Source: Lacimicrobium alkaliphilum (GTDB taxonomy: Bacteria > Pseudomonadota > Gammaproteobacteria > Enterobacterales > Alteromonadaceae). From it: a DNA stretch of 64,000 nt. The stretch lies in contig NZ_CP013650.1 of assembly GCF_001466725.1 (NCBI RefSeq), positions 558,001 through 622,000 of the forward strand. Direction: 5' to 3'. The translations under genes were made by a program, and so were the position numbers. The notes under the pieces were generated by a model. The model was not told the origin of the DNA. It did not search any database and saw nothing but the letters and a program-made list of their open reading frames with translations. Position 1 is the stretch's first letter, and each line of letters starts with the position of its first letter. Shown here piece after piece: positions 39,479 to 48,542 of the stretch.

Positions 39479-40764
39479 CCGCATTGGTTCTGCTGGGGCT
39501 GTTCTTCTTGCTGTTGATTGCCAATGTACCTATCTCGGTGAGCATAGGGCTGGCAACGTTGGTGACACTGCTGATGAGCATGGACTTGCAACCGGCCGCA
39601 ACCACTATCGCACAGCGGGTCGCCGGAGGCATCGACAGTTTCGCGCTACTGGCCATTCCGTTTTTTATCCTGTCCGGGCTGTTAATGGGCCGTGGAGGCA
39701 TCGCCAAACGACTGATTGAATGTGCCATGGCCCTGATCGGCGCGCTGCCCGGCGGACTGGCGCTGGTGAATGTGTTGTCCTGTATGTTATTCGGTGCCAT
39801 CTCTGGTTCCTCGGTGGCTGCCTGCTCTGCCATCGGCAGCTTTATGTTGCCGGAAATGCAGAAAAAGGGTTACAACCCGGGGTTCAGTGCCGCGGTAACC
39901 GCTGCCGCTGCCACTACCGGCATGCTGATCCCACCCAGTAATATTCTGATCATCTATGCCATTGCCAGCGGCGGAGTGTCTATTGCGGCACTGTTTATGG
40001 CCGGATATCTGCCCGGAATACTGGTGGGCTTGTCGCTGATGCTGGTGTCAGTGGTATACGCAAAACGGCACAATTATCCCCTTGGTGACCGCCTGCCTTT
40101 GTCTCTGGTTGTACCCAGGGTGCTGGCGGCGCTGCCCAGTTTATTTCTTATCTTTCTTGTCATTGGCGGCATTATAGGCGGTGTATTCACTGCCACTGAG
40201 GCCGGCGCCATTGCGGTGCTGTATTCCTTGTTGTTATCGGTGGGGATTTACCGTGAAGTCAGGGTTCAGGATCTGCCCGGGATTTTACTCAAATCTGCCG
40301 AGACCACGGCCATTGTGATGTTGCTGATCGGCACGTCCTCGGCCATGTCCTGGTTACTGGCCTATGAGAATATTCCCCAGACCCTGAGTGATGCATTGCT
40401 GACCCTGAGCGATAATCCTCTGATAATTCTGCTGCTGATTAATCTGGTACTGATTGTGGTGGGTGCCTTTCTGGACATGACTCCGGCAGTGCTGATCTTC
40501 ACCCCCATCTTTATGCCGGTGGCCATGGAACTGGGCATGTCGCAGCTGCAGTTCGGTATTATGCTGGTGCTGAACCTTTCTATCGGGCTCTGTTCGCCGC
40601 CGGTGGGCAGTGTGCTGTTTGTGACCTGCGCAGTGGCCAAGATCCGTCTTGAGCAAATCATCAAACCCCTGTTGCCAATGTACCTGGCCATGTTTGCGGT
40701 GCTGATGCTGGTGACTTATGTGCCCTGGCTGAGTGAATTTTTACCGGCTCTGTTCGGGTTGTAG
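39469..40764 (+). CDS. TRAP transporter large permease (DctM family)
   Basis: 431 residues, about twelve membrane helices. Signatures: LLIANVPISVSIGLATLV, FALLAIPFFILSGLLMGRGGIAKRLI, SGSSVAACSAIGSFMLPEM and GLCSPPVGSVLFVTCAVAK. Forms the ion-coupled pore with DctQ. Last of the transport genes; the IclR regulator follows after nine bases. Confidence 0.94.
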   Translation: MEMTALVLLGLFFLLLIANVPISVSIGLATLVTLLMSMDLQPAATTIAQRVAGGIDSFALLAIPFFILSGLLMGRGGIAKRLIECAMALIGALPGGLALVNVLSCMLFGAISGSSVAACSAIGSFMLPEMQKKGYNPGFSAAVTAAAATTGMLIPPSNILIIYAIASGGVSIAALFMAGYLPGILVGLSLMLVSVVYAKRHNYPLGDRLPLSLVVPRVLAALPSLFLIFLVIGGIIGGVFTATEAGAIAVLYSLLLSVGIYREVRVQDLPGILLKSAETTAIVMLLIGTSSAMSWLLAYENIPQTLSDALLTLSDNPLIILLLINLVLIVVGAFLDMTPAVLIFTPIFMPVAMELGMSQLQFGIMLVLNLSIGLCSPPVGSVLFVTCAVAKIRLEQIIKPLLPMYLAMFAVLMLVTYVPWLSEFLPALFGL

Positions 40765-40773
40765 GAGTGAACT

Positions 40774-41556
40774 ATGGAACGTTATCTTATCCCAAGTGTT
40801 GTGCATGCCTGTGAGGCCTTCCGGCTGTTGACTGAGCATCCCAATGGCATGACGGCGGTGCAACTGGAAGTGGCGCTGGATCTGCCGCGAACCACTGTAT
40901 TTCGCCTGCTGCGTACCCTGTGTGCAGAGCAGATGGTGGAAAAAAAGGGTAAGAAATATATCTGCGGCATGGGCCTGATGAATCTGGGGCTGCAAATGAT
41001 TAATTCAGACCGCCTGCATCAGGTGGCGATCCCGCATGTGCAGCGGCTGGCACTGAAATCGGGGCATACGGCACACCTGGCAGTACCCAACCATGGCAGC
41101 TCGCTGATTATTGAGGTTTTTGACAGCCCCCATCCCTTAAGGGTGGCCTGCCGTCCCGGCGTCAGGGCGCTGATGCACTGCTCCTCTACCGGCAAAGTGT
41201 TCCTGGCCTTTCTTTACTATGAAGATCTGGAGTTGCTGTTTGCCGACAAAGCACTGGAACAGCGAACCGCAAACAGCATTACTGATATCGGTGCGCTGCG
41301 CAGGGAATTGCAGCGGGTGGTGGCACTGGGGTACGCCATCGATGATCGTGAATATCATGAGGATGTGCGTTGTCTGGCCGTTCCGGTGCGCGACAGCCGG
41401 GGTGTGGTGGTGGCATCCATTGGTATTACCGCGCCGGCTACCGCCTTTCCTAAATCGCAGATACCTGTGGTGGCCGCCATGGTTAAAGAAGCGGCCTGTG
41501 GCATCTATAAAGATGCCTTTCAGATGGCGCGTCAACTGGAACAGAGTCTGGCATGA
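40774..41556 (+). CDS. IclR-family regulator, KdgR-like
   Basis: 260 residues: N-terminal winged helix (ACEAFRLLTEHPNGMTAVQLEVALDLPRTTVFRLLRTL) and C-terminal effector-binding domain (about 75-255, with GVRALMHCSSTGKVFLAF and DDREYHEDVRCLAVPVRD). IclR-type KdgR represses pectin genes in enterobacteria and responds to KDG, so the same role is likely here by context. It sits at the 3' end of the kduD-TRAP run, nine bases after dctM. Confidence 0.85.
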   Translation: MERYLIPSVVHACEAFRLLTEHPNGMTAVQLEVALDLPRTTVFRLLRTLCAEQMVEKKGKKYICGMGLMNLGLQMINSDRLHQVAIPHVQRLALKSGHTAHLAVPNHGSSLIIEVFDSPHPLRVACRPGVRALMHCSSTGKVFLAFLYYEDLELLFADKALEQRTANSITDIGALRRELQRVVALGYAIDDREYHEDVRCLAVPVRDSRGVVVASIGITAPATAFPKSQIPVVAAMVKEAACGIYKDAFQMARQLEQSLA

Positions 41557-41559
41557 GTA

Positions 41560-41588
41560 TTGTCATGACAGCAGGCTTACATTAACGT
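41560..41588 (+). promoter_or_regulatory. Candidate promoter of the LacI-family gene
   Basis: TTGTCA (41560-41565), 17 bases, then TAACGT (41583-41588). The -10 box is a poor match; listed because the spacing is right and the regulator gene begins 30 bases on. Confidence 0.35.
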
Positions 41589-41618
41589 CGCCCTATCAGA
41601 ACAGTAAAGAGTAAGCGA

Positions 41619-42650
41619 ATGAGCGACAAAAAGCCCACAATCAATGATGTAGCCCGACAGGCCGGTGTGTCCAAGCGCACGGTGTCAAGGGTGCTGAACG
41701 GCTCAGCCAGTGTCGGTGAAAGAACCCGCATACTGATCCAGCAGGTGATCGAAAAGCTGGATTACTCGCCGGACAAGCAGGCCAGAGGGCTGGCATCCAG
41801 TCGCTCTTACCTGTTGGGACTGATTTATGACAACCCCGATGCCTTGTATATCGATCAGGTGCAGCGGGGTGTACTGGATATCTGTACGCGCCGGGGTTAC
41901 GAACTGGTGGTGCATCCCTGCCAGTATCAGAGCAAGAATCTGGTGCAGGAAAGTCTGAGCTTTATCCGCCGCTCACGTATCGACGGAGTGATTGTATTGC
42001 CGCCGGTATCGGAGTCCAGAGAACTGGCTGCGGCGCTGCGTGAAGAGGGGTGTCAGTACGTGCGCATGGCCTCGGTGGATCTGGATGATCATGCCAATAT
42101 CGTAGTGTCTGACGATCGCGCCGCAGTCAGTGAGATGGCGCGCTATTTTGTGTCCCTTGGCCATCAGCACATAGGTTTTATCAGCGGGCCGCTGAATTAT
42201 CGCTCTTCGACAGAGCGTCTTGAGGGGTTTCGCGACAGTTTGCGGGCCCAGGGCCTGGATCTGACGCAGGACAGTATTGCAGAGGGGCGCAACAGCTACG
42301 ACAGTGGCCTTGAATGTGCTAACAGATTGCTCTCTCAGAACCCGCGTCCTACCGCTATTTTTGCCAATAATGATGAAATGGCAGCGGCGGTGCTGCGGGT
42401 GGCGGTGAGCATGAACATTCGTGTGCCGGAGCAATTATCGGTGGCGGGTTTTGATGACAACATACTGGCATCCAGGATCATCCCTTCGTTGACCACTATT
42501 CAGCGTCCGGTCGCCGCCATGGCAACCCTGGCGGCACAGAAAATTATTCAGGCCATAGAAAGTCATGGCAATCAGGTTCAACGGGATGACTTTCTGGTCA
42601 AGCCCCATTTGATCATTCGCGAATCCGCAGGCCCATACTCGGATAATTAA
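41619..42650 (+). CDS. LacI-family regulator of the pectin locus
   Basis: 343 residues. N-terminal helix-turn-helix and hinge (TINDVARQAGVSKRTVSRVLNGSASVGERTR), hinge helix near YSPDKQARGLASSRS, then the periplasmic-binding-like effector domain (SYLLGLIYDNPD onward; NDEMAAAVLR; FDDNILASRIIPSLTTI). It is the only LacI-type regulator in the window and is the natural candidate to bind the four ACCGGT-centred palindromes. The effector is probably a uronate or KDG-type acid (inference). Confidence 0.9.
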   Translation: MSDKKPTINDVARQAGVSKRTVSRVLNGSASVGERTRILIQQVIEKLDYSPDKQARGLASSRSYLLGLIYDNPDALYIDQVQRGVLDICTRRGYELVVHPCQYQSKNLVQESLSFIRRSRIDGVIVLPPVSESRELAAALREEGCQYVRMASVDLDDHANIVVSDDRAAVSEMARYFVSLGHQHIGFISGPLNYRSSTERLEGFRDSLRAQGLDLTQDSIAEGRNSYDSGLECANRLLSQNPRPTAIFANNDEMAAAVLRVAVSMNIRVPEQLSVAGFDDNILASRIIPSLTTIQRPVAAMATLAAQKIIQAIESHGNQVQRDDFLVKPHLIIRESAGPYSDN

Positions 42651-42693
42651 TATTACCGGGGCCGTGCAATTGTTTTATTTACAGGAGTCAAAT

Positions 42694-43881
42694 ATGAAAA
42701 TGCTCGCCCCGCTAACAGGATCTTTGCTGTGCGTTATCTTATTGCTGTTCAGTTCAGTGTCTCTGGCTCAGAGCCAGCCCACAGACTGGGCGCAGAAGAT
42801 GACCGCTTCGGAAATCAAACGTAATCCACAGGCCTGGGCAATAGAGGGCTATACCAAACCCAAATGGAACTACACCCAGGGGCTGGTGCTGTACGCAATG
42901 AGCCGGGTATACCAGCAGCAGCCGGATGAGAAGCTGCTGGCATATATCAAAGAGTATGCCGATACGCTGATTGATGAGCGTGGAGAGATCCGCGGCTACG
43001 AGATGGAAAAATACAATATCGATATGATTAATGCCGGTAAAATACTGTTCTTTTTGCATGAACAGACCGGTGATCCCCGTTATGTCAGGGCCATGCATAT
43101 TTTGCGTCAGCAGCTCTCTGAACAGCCCCGAACCAGCGAAGGCGGATTCTGGCATAAAAAAATCTACCCGTTCCAGATGTGGCTGGATGGCCTGTATATG
43201 GGCGCACCCTTTTATGCCGAATATGCAAACTGGTTCAGTGAAGGTAAGGCAAGCTTTGATGATATCGCCCTGCAGTTTCGCCTGATTGAACGCCACGCCA
43301 AAGATCCACAGACCGGCTTGCTGTATCACGGCTGGGATGAGAGCCGTCAGCAGCGCTGGGCCGATCCGCAGTCAGGCACCTCCGCAAACTTCTGGTCCCG
43401 TTCGCTGGGCTGGTATGCCATGGCGCTGGTGGATGTATTGGATCAGTTCCCCAAAGGTCACCCGGATCGGGCCTTTCTGAAACATAGTCTGGCCAGTCTG
43501 GCACAAGCCGTCAGTCAGTATCAGCATGACTCCGGCTTGTGGTATCAGGTTACCGATCAGGGCGACAGAGAGGGTAACTATCTGGAAGCTTCCGGTACCA
43601 GTATGTTTGTTTACGCCTTTGCCCGTGGGGTGAATCAGGGCTATCTGGATCCGCGCTTTATGGCAGTGGCAAAGAAAGGTTTTGAGGGCCTGACCGGGGA
43701 ACTGATCAAAAACCATGATGATGGCGAGATCACCCTGACACAGGTCTGTGCCGTGGCCGGTCTGGGAGGGGATCCCTACCGTGATGGCAGCTTTGAGTAT
43801 TATGTGAATGAGAAAAAACGTGATAACGATCCCAAAGCCACCGGGCCTTTTATTCTGGCTGCATTGGAATTGAGTCGCTGA
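42694..43881 (+). CDS. GH105 unsaturated galacturonyl/rhamnogalacturonyl hydrolase
   Basis: Removes the 4,5-unsaturated uronic acid from oligosaccharides made by lyases, feeding KduI. 395 residues with a signal peptide (cut near SLAQ, about 26) and an alpha6/alpha6 barrel. Family motifs: YEMEKYNIDMINAGKILFFLHEQTGDPRY with the catalytic Asp region, FWSRSLGWYAMALVDVLDQFP and YLEASGTSMFVYAFARGV. The signal peptide suggests a periplasmic site, whereas E. coli-type relatives are cytoplasmic. ATG 42694 follows AGGAG; an earlier GTG has none. Confidence 0.88.
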   Translation: MKMLAPLTGSLLCVILLLFSSVSLAQSQPTDWAQKMTASEIKRNPQAWAIEGYTKPKWNYTQGLVLYAMSRVYQQQPDEKLLAYIKEYADTLIDERGEIRGYEMEKYNIDMINAGKILFFLHEQTGDPRYVRAMHILRQQLSEQPRTSEGGFWHKKIYPFQMWLDGLYMGAPFYAEYANWFSEGKASFDDIALQFRLIERHAKDPQTGLLYHGWDESRQQRWADPQSGTSANFWSRSLGWYAMALVDVLDQFPKGHPDRAFLKHSLASLAQAVSQYQHDSGLWYQVTDQGDREGNYLEASGTSMFVYAFARGVNQGYLDPRFMAVAKKGFEGLTGELIKNHDDGEITLTQVCAVAGLGGDPYRDGSFEYYVNEKKRDNDPKATGPFILAALELSR

Positions 43882-43954
43882 GGTGTCACTGCTGGCAGTG
43901 AATCCATGACAATATTTCTAATGTTAATATTTTGTAATAGTTACGCTGAATTAA

Positions 43955-43998
43955 TTGACGGTTGAAGCTTATTTTAGCTACAATGCCACCGGTGGCAT
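43955..43998 (+). promoter_or_regulatory. Promoter and perfect operator palindrome before GH28 and uxaA-uxaC
   Basis: TTGACG (43955-43960), 18 bases, TACAAT (43979-43984). ATGCCACCGGTGGCAT, a perfect 16-base palindrome, covers 43983-43998 and so overlaps the -10 box and the likely transcription start. Binding here would block RNA polymerase. Same core as the kduD sites. Confidence 0.82.
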
Positions 43999-44089
43999 AA
44001 AGTGACAATTACTCCCCGGAAGCCGTCAATATTGAAATTATTGTGACCTGTAGCGACAGGCCACTGACAGGAAACAGGAGCTGGACATC

Positions 44090-45547
44090 ATGCAAAGACG
44101 TACCCTACTAAAAACCATGCTAGCCCTGGGAGTCAGTGCCGCCCTGCCTGGATGTGCCAGGCAGGTGCAGCATGCTTCGCCTTTCAGTGCCTCTGACTGG
44201 CAACAGGCAGACAGTATCCGTCAATCGATCCGTCCAACAGAATTCCCGGACAAGGATTTTCTGCTCACAGACTTCGGTGGCCTGGGTGATAACAAATCCG
44301 ATAATACATCCGCCTTTGCAGCCGCCATCAATACCTGTCATGAAGCCGGTGGTGGTCGTGTGGTTGTGCCGCCGGGGAAGTATCTGACCGGGCCTATCCA
44401 TCTGCGCTCCAATGTGAACCTGCACCTGTCGCAGGATGCCACTATTGGTTTTATTCCCGAGCCTGAGCGTTATCTGCCAGCGGTATTTACTCGTTGGGAA
44501 GGGGTGGAACTGATGAGCTATTCGCCGCTGATCTACGCCCATGAGCAACAGAATATCGCCATCACAGGTAAAGGTGTGCTGGATGGCATGGCTGATGACA
44601 ATACCTGGTGGCCCTGGAAAGGCGAAACCAGCCATGCCCATTGGCGTATTGACCCGGTAGAGAAAACCCAGGGGCCGGCGCGCACAAAATTGTTTGCCGA
44701 TGCCGAACGCGGTATCCCGCCACAGCAGCGTCATTATGCCGAGGGGGCCTATCTGCGGCCGCCTTTGTTGCAGCCTTATTCCTGCCAGCGGGTGCTGATT
44801 GAAGGGGTCACCATTACCAATTCACCCTTCTGGCTGATTAACCCGGTACTCTGTGAAGATGTGGTGGTAACAGGCGTAACCTGTCGCAGTCACGGGCCGA
44901 ACTCAGACGGTTGCGATCCCGAATCCTGCAACAGGGTACTGATTGAAGACTGTTACTTTGATACCGGCGATGATTGCATTGCCCTTAAATCCGGCCGTAA
45001 CAACGACGGCAGGCGCATTGATGTGCCCTGCCAGAATGTGGTGGTATCAGGTTGCAAGATGCGTGACGGCCATGGCGGTATCGTAATTGGCAGTGAAATT
45101 TCCGGTGGCGCGCGAAATATCTTTCTGGAGAACTGTGAGATGAGCAGCCCGAATCTGGACAGGGCCATTCGTATCAAAACCAACTCACTGCGCGGCGGAC
45201 TGATCGAAAATATCCGAATCCGCAATGTCGAGGTCGGCCAGGTTACCGATGCCATCGTAATCAACTTTCATTATGAAGAAGGCGATGCCGGTGACTTTGA
45301 CCCTGTGGTACGTAATATCGAAATTGCTGGTCTGAAGGTCAGACAGGCCCGCCACGCCTTTATGATCCGCGGTTTTGAACGGGCACCTATACGTCAGTTA
45401 CGGCTGTCGGACTGTAATTTTGAAAACGTTGATAAACCGCACGTGATTGAGCATGTGGAGAATCTCACATTGGATCAGGTCAGCGTGGACGGAGACCTGC
45501 TCAGTGTCAGTGATGTGCTCAGTAATCAGGAGGCACAGGGCTCATGA
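44090..45547 (+). CDS. GH28 polygalacturonase, twin-arginine lipoprotein
   Basis: 485 residues. The start QRRTLLK is a twin-arginine motif and is followed by a hydrophobic stretch and a lipobox-like LPGC (cysteine 22), suggesting Tat export and lipid anchoring. The beta helix carries all four GH28 motifs: NSD (271-273), DD in TGDDCIAL (294-295), GHG (327-329) and RIK (361-363). Likely an exo-acting polygalacturonase that yields galacturonate for the genes behind it (inference). Its stop overlaps the uxaA start. Confidence 0.9.
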   Translation: MQRRTLLKTMLALGVSAALPGCARQVQHASPFSASDWQQADSIRQSIRPTEFPDKDFLLTDFGGLGDNKSDNTSAFAAAINTCHEAGGGRVVVPPGKYLTGPIHLRSNVNLHLSQDATIGFIPEPERYLPAVFTRWEGVELMSYSPLIYAHEQQNIAITGKGVLDGMADDNTWWPWKGETSHAHWRIDPVEKTQGPARTKLFADAERGIPPQQRHYAEGAYLRPPLLQPYSCQRVLIEGVTITNSPFWLINPVLCEDVVVTGVTCRSHGPNSDGCDPESCNRVLIEDCYFDTGDDCIALKSGRNNDGRRIDVPCQNVVVSGCKMRDGHGGIVIGSEISGGARNIFLENCEMSSPNLDRAIRIKTNSLRGGLIENIRIRNVEVGQVTDAIVINFHYEEGDAGDFDPVVRNIEIAGLKVRQARHAFMIRGFERAPIRQLRLSDCNFENVDKPHVIEHVENLTLDQVSVDGDLLSVSDVLSNQEAQGS

Positions 45548-47031
45548 GTACACAACAGGCGCTTTTGCATATTCATCCGAATGACAATGTGCTGGTGGCC
45601 AGCCGCGATCTGCAGGCCGGACAGACTTTCTCAGAATTTTCACTGACTCTGGCTGAAGATATCCCCGCAGGACACAAAGTGGCCCTCAGGAACATCGGCG
45701 GCGGTGAGCCGGTGCGTAAATATGGTTTTGAGATCGGTGCCGCGACCACAGATATCCGCGCCGGAGAACATATACACAGCCACAACCTGAAAACCTGCCT
45801 GTCGCATCAGCAATCCTACCAGTATCAGCCTCAGAACAGTGAGCCGGACGAGATACAGGACCCGCCCACTTTTATGGGCTACCGGCGTAAAAACGGCAAG
45901 GTCGGCATCCGCAACGAAGTCTGGATTATCAACACCGTAGGCTGTGTTAACCGCACGGCACAGAGAGTGGCGGAGATCTGCAATCAAAGGTTTGCCGGCC
46001 AGGCCGATGCTTTTGTGGCCTTTACCCATCCCTATGGTTGCTCGCAGTTAGGCGATGACCTGAAAGACACCCGCGCTATTCTGGCGGCCCTGGCGGGGCA
46101 TCCGAATGCTGGCGCAGTGCTGATTGTGGGCCTGGGTTGTGAGAACAATCAGCTTGGAGCCTTACTCGAACAGGCTGGCGAGCTGGATAAAGAGCGGGTG
46201 CGTTTTTTCAATTCACAACAGGTCATGGACGAAGTTGAGGAGGGGGTGCAGGCCATCGAACAGATGCTGCCCCTGCTGGCAAAGGACAAGCGCACCCCGT
46301 GCCCGGCGTCAGAACTGGTGCTGGGCATGAAATGTGGCGGTTCAGATGCCTTCAGTGGTATCACTGCCAATCCGCTGGTGGGGCGGATGTCTGATCGGAT
46401 CACCGCCAACGGCGGCACCGCGTTGTTGACGGAAACGCCGGAGATGTTCGGTGCCGAGCAGATCCTGATGAACCGGGCCAGAGACCAGCAGGTATATGAA
46501 CAGATTGTTTCGCTGGTACAGAGCTTCAAACAATACTTTATCGACCATGACCAGCCTGTGTATGAAAACCCCTCACCGGGCAATAAGGCCGGCGGTCTGA
46601 CCACCCTGGAAGAAAAGTCTCTCGGTGCTATCCAGAAGGGCGGCCAGGCCAGGGTCAACCAGGTACTGGATTATGCTCAGCCGGTGTCACAAAAAGGGCT
46701 GGTGCTGTTACAGGCGCCGGGCAACGACGCCGTCTCCTCAACGGCACTGGCCGCCAGTGGTGCGCATATGGTGCTGTTTACTACTGGCCGTGGCACACCT
46801 TTAGGCTTTCCGGTGCCCACAGTAAAAATTGCCTCTAACTCAGATCTGGCCGCACGCAAACCACACTGGATCGACTTCAATGCCGGTCAGATATTAGATG
46901 GCGTATCCAGGGACGATGCGGAGCACCAATTGTTCAGTCAACTGCTGGAAATTGCTTCAGGAAAGCCGACCCGTAACGAAGAAAATGAATGCCGGGAGAT
47001 CGCCATCTGGAAACGGGGCGTCACCCTTTAA
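45544..47031 (+). CDS. uxaA: Altronate dehydratase
   Basis: Dehydrates D-altronate to KDG, the last step of the galacturonate branch. 495 residues with the N-terminal SAF-like domain (NDNVLVASRDLQAG) and the long UxaA/GarD catalytic part (GYRRKNGKVGIRNEVWIINTVGCVNRTA, LGMKCGGSDAFSGITANP, GRGTPLGFPVPTVKIASNSDL). The overlap with the GH28 stop (ATGA) implies coupled translation. Confidence 0.95.
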   Translation: MSTQQALLHIHPNDNVLVASRDLQAGQTFSEFSLTLAEDIPAGHKVALRNIGGGEPVRKYGFEIGAATTDIRAGEHIHSHNLKTCLSHQQSYQYQPQNSEPDEIQDPPTFMGYRRKNGKVGIRNEVWIINTVGCVNRTAQRVAEICNQRFAGQADAFVAFTHPYGCSQLGDDLKDTRAILAALAGHPNAGAVLIVGLGCENNQLGALLEQAGELDKERVRFFNSQQVMDEVEEGVQAIEQMLPLLAKDKRTPCPASELVLGMKCGGSDAFSGITANPLVGRMSDRITANGGTALLTETPEMFGAEQILMNRARDQQVYEQIVSLVQSFKQYFIDHDQPVYENPSPGNKAGGLTTLEEKSLGAIQKGGQARVNQVLDYAQPVSQKGLVLLQAPGNDAVSSTALAASGAHMVLFTTGRGTPLGFPVPTVKIASNSDLAARKPHWIDFNAGQILDGVSRDDAEHQLFSQLLEIASGKPTRNEENECREIAIWKRGVTL

Positions 47032-47048
47032 CGAAAACTGGAGTCATC

Positions 47049-48476
47049 ATGTCTGATAAGACCCTGCAATTGCATCCCGATCGTCTGTTCCCTACTGACG
47101 CCAGGGTGCGGGATATTGCCCGCAGTCTGTATAACGAGGTTAAAGACCTGCCCATTGTCAGTCCTCATGGCCATACAGACCCACGCTGGTTTGCCTATGA
47201 TGAGAATTTTGGCAATGCCACTGAGCTGTTTATCCGTCCAGACCACTATGTATTCAGGATGTTGTATAGCCAGGGTGTGCCGCTGGAGTCATTGGGGATC
47301 GGTCGCCAGGACGATGCGCCGGTGGAACAGGATCCACTGAAGATCTGGCAGTTGTTTGCCCGCCATTATCGTCTGTTTCGCGGCACTCCATCGCGGATGT
47401 GGCTGGATACTGTCTTCAGTGAGGTGTTTGGCCTGACACAGGTGCTGGATGAGAACAGCGCCGGGCATTATTATGAAACCATTACCCGCCAGCTGGCTAC
47501 CGATGCCTTTAAGCCCCGGGCGCTGATGGACAGATTTAATATCGAGCTGATCGCCACCACTGAAGGCGCGCTGGATCCCCTTGCCCATCATCAGCATATC
47601 AGTGGCACACCCTGGGCCAAACGAGTGATCACCACCTTCAGGCCCGATGACGTGGTGGATGCGTCCAGAGAAGATTTTGCCGACAATATTCGTGCACTGG
47701 GGGAGATGACCGGTGAGGATACCCAGAGCTGGCAGGGCTATCTGCAGGCGCTGCGTATTCGTCGCGAGGTATTTCGCCGCCACGGTGCTACTGCTACCGA
47801 TCATGGTCACCCCACTGCGGCAACGTCGGATCTGTCGCAGGGCGAATGTGAGAGTCTGTTTGCCCGTTGTTTATCCGGCAAGGCCAATGCCGGTGAGCAG
47901 GAGCTGTTCCGGGCTCAGATGCTGACAGAGCTTGCCGGCATGAGTCTGGAGGATGGCATGGTGATGCAGATCCACCCCGGGGCCTACCGTAACCATAACC
48001 CTCTGGTGTTTAACCATTTTGGTCGGGATAAAGGCGCAGATATGCCCTCTCAGACCGAATATGTGCAGGCACTAAAGCCATTGCTGGATAAATACGGTAA
48101 TGAGGCGAAGCTGAATATTATTCTGTTTACTCTGGATGAAACCACCTATGCCCGCGAACTGGCGCCCCTGGCCGGCCACTATCCCTGTCTTAAGCTGGGA
48201 CCGGCCTGGTGGTTCCATGACAGCCCGGAAGGCATGCTGAGATTCCGGCACCAGGTCACAGAAACAGCAGGTTTTTATAATACCGTCGGTTTTAATGACG
48301 ACACCCGGGCCTTTCTGTCCATACCGGCGCGCCATGATGTGGCCCGGCGTATCGATTGTCGCTTTCTGGCACAGTGGATTGCCGAGCACCGGATCACCGA
48401 GCAGGAAGGCCATGAACTGGCCTATGATTTAACCTACAGACTGGCGAAGCAGGCATATAAGCTGGGGGATGCATGA
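47049..48476 (+). CDS. uxaC: Uronate (glucuronate/galacturonate) isomerase
   Basis: Isomerises D-galacturonate to D-tagaturonate and D-glucuronate to D-fructuronate. 475 residues, amidohydrolase fold. The metal-binding His-x-His near the N-terminus is in SPHGHTDPRWF, and the C-terminal PARHDVARRIDCRFLAQWI segment is typical. ATG 47049 follows TGGAG; a reading 20 codons longer overlaps uxaA. Confidence 0.95.
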   Translation: MSDKTLQLHPDRLFPTDARVRDIARSLYNEVKDLPIVSPHGHTDPRWFAYDENFGNATELFIRPDHYVFRMLYSQGVPLESLGIGRQDDAPVEQDPLKIWQLFARHYRLFRGTPSRMWLDTVFSEVFGLTQVLDENSAGHYYETITRQLATDAFKPRALMDRFNIELIATTEGALDPLAHHQHISGTPWAKRVITTFRPDDVVDASREDFADNIRALGEMTGEDTQSWQGYLQALRIRREVFRRHGATATDHGHPTAATSDLSQGECESLFARCLSGKANAGEQELFRAQMLTELAGMSLEDGMVMQIHPGAYRNHNPLVFNHFGRDKGADMPSQTEYVQALKPLLDKYGNEAKLNIILFTLDETTYARELAPLAGHYPCLKLGPAWWFHDSPEGMLRFRHQVTETAGFYNTVGFNDDTRAFLSIPARHDVARRIDCRFLAQWIAEHRITEQEGHELAYDLTYRLAKQAYKLGDA

Positions 48477-48502
48477 GTTACCCAGCGCAATCGTCAGTGA
48501 GT

Positions 48503-48518
48503 TTGCCACCGGTGGCTA
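48503..48518 (+). promoter_or_regulatory. Operator palindrome before the uronate reductase gene
   Basis: TTGCCACCGGTGGCTA, 14 of 16 bases symmetric, in the 66-base gap between uxaC and the reductase gene. I see no convincing -35/-10 pair next to it, so it may act as an internal control or roadblock site. Confidence 0.7.
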
Positions 48519-48542
48519 AGTTATGCCAGAAGGAGAGCGGTA

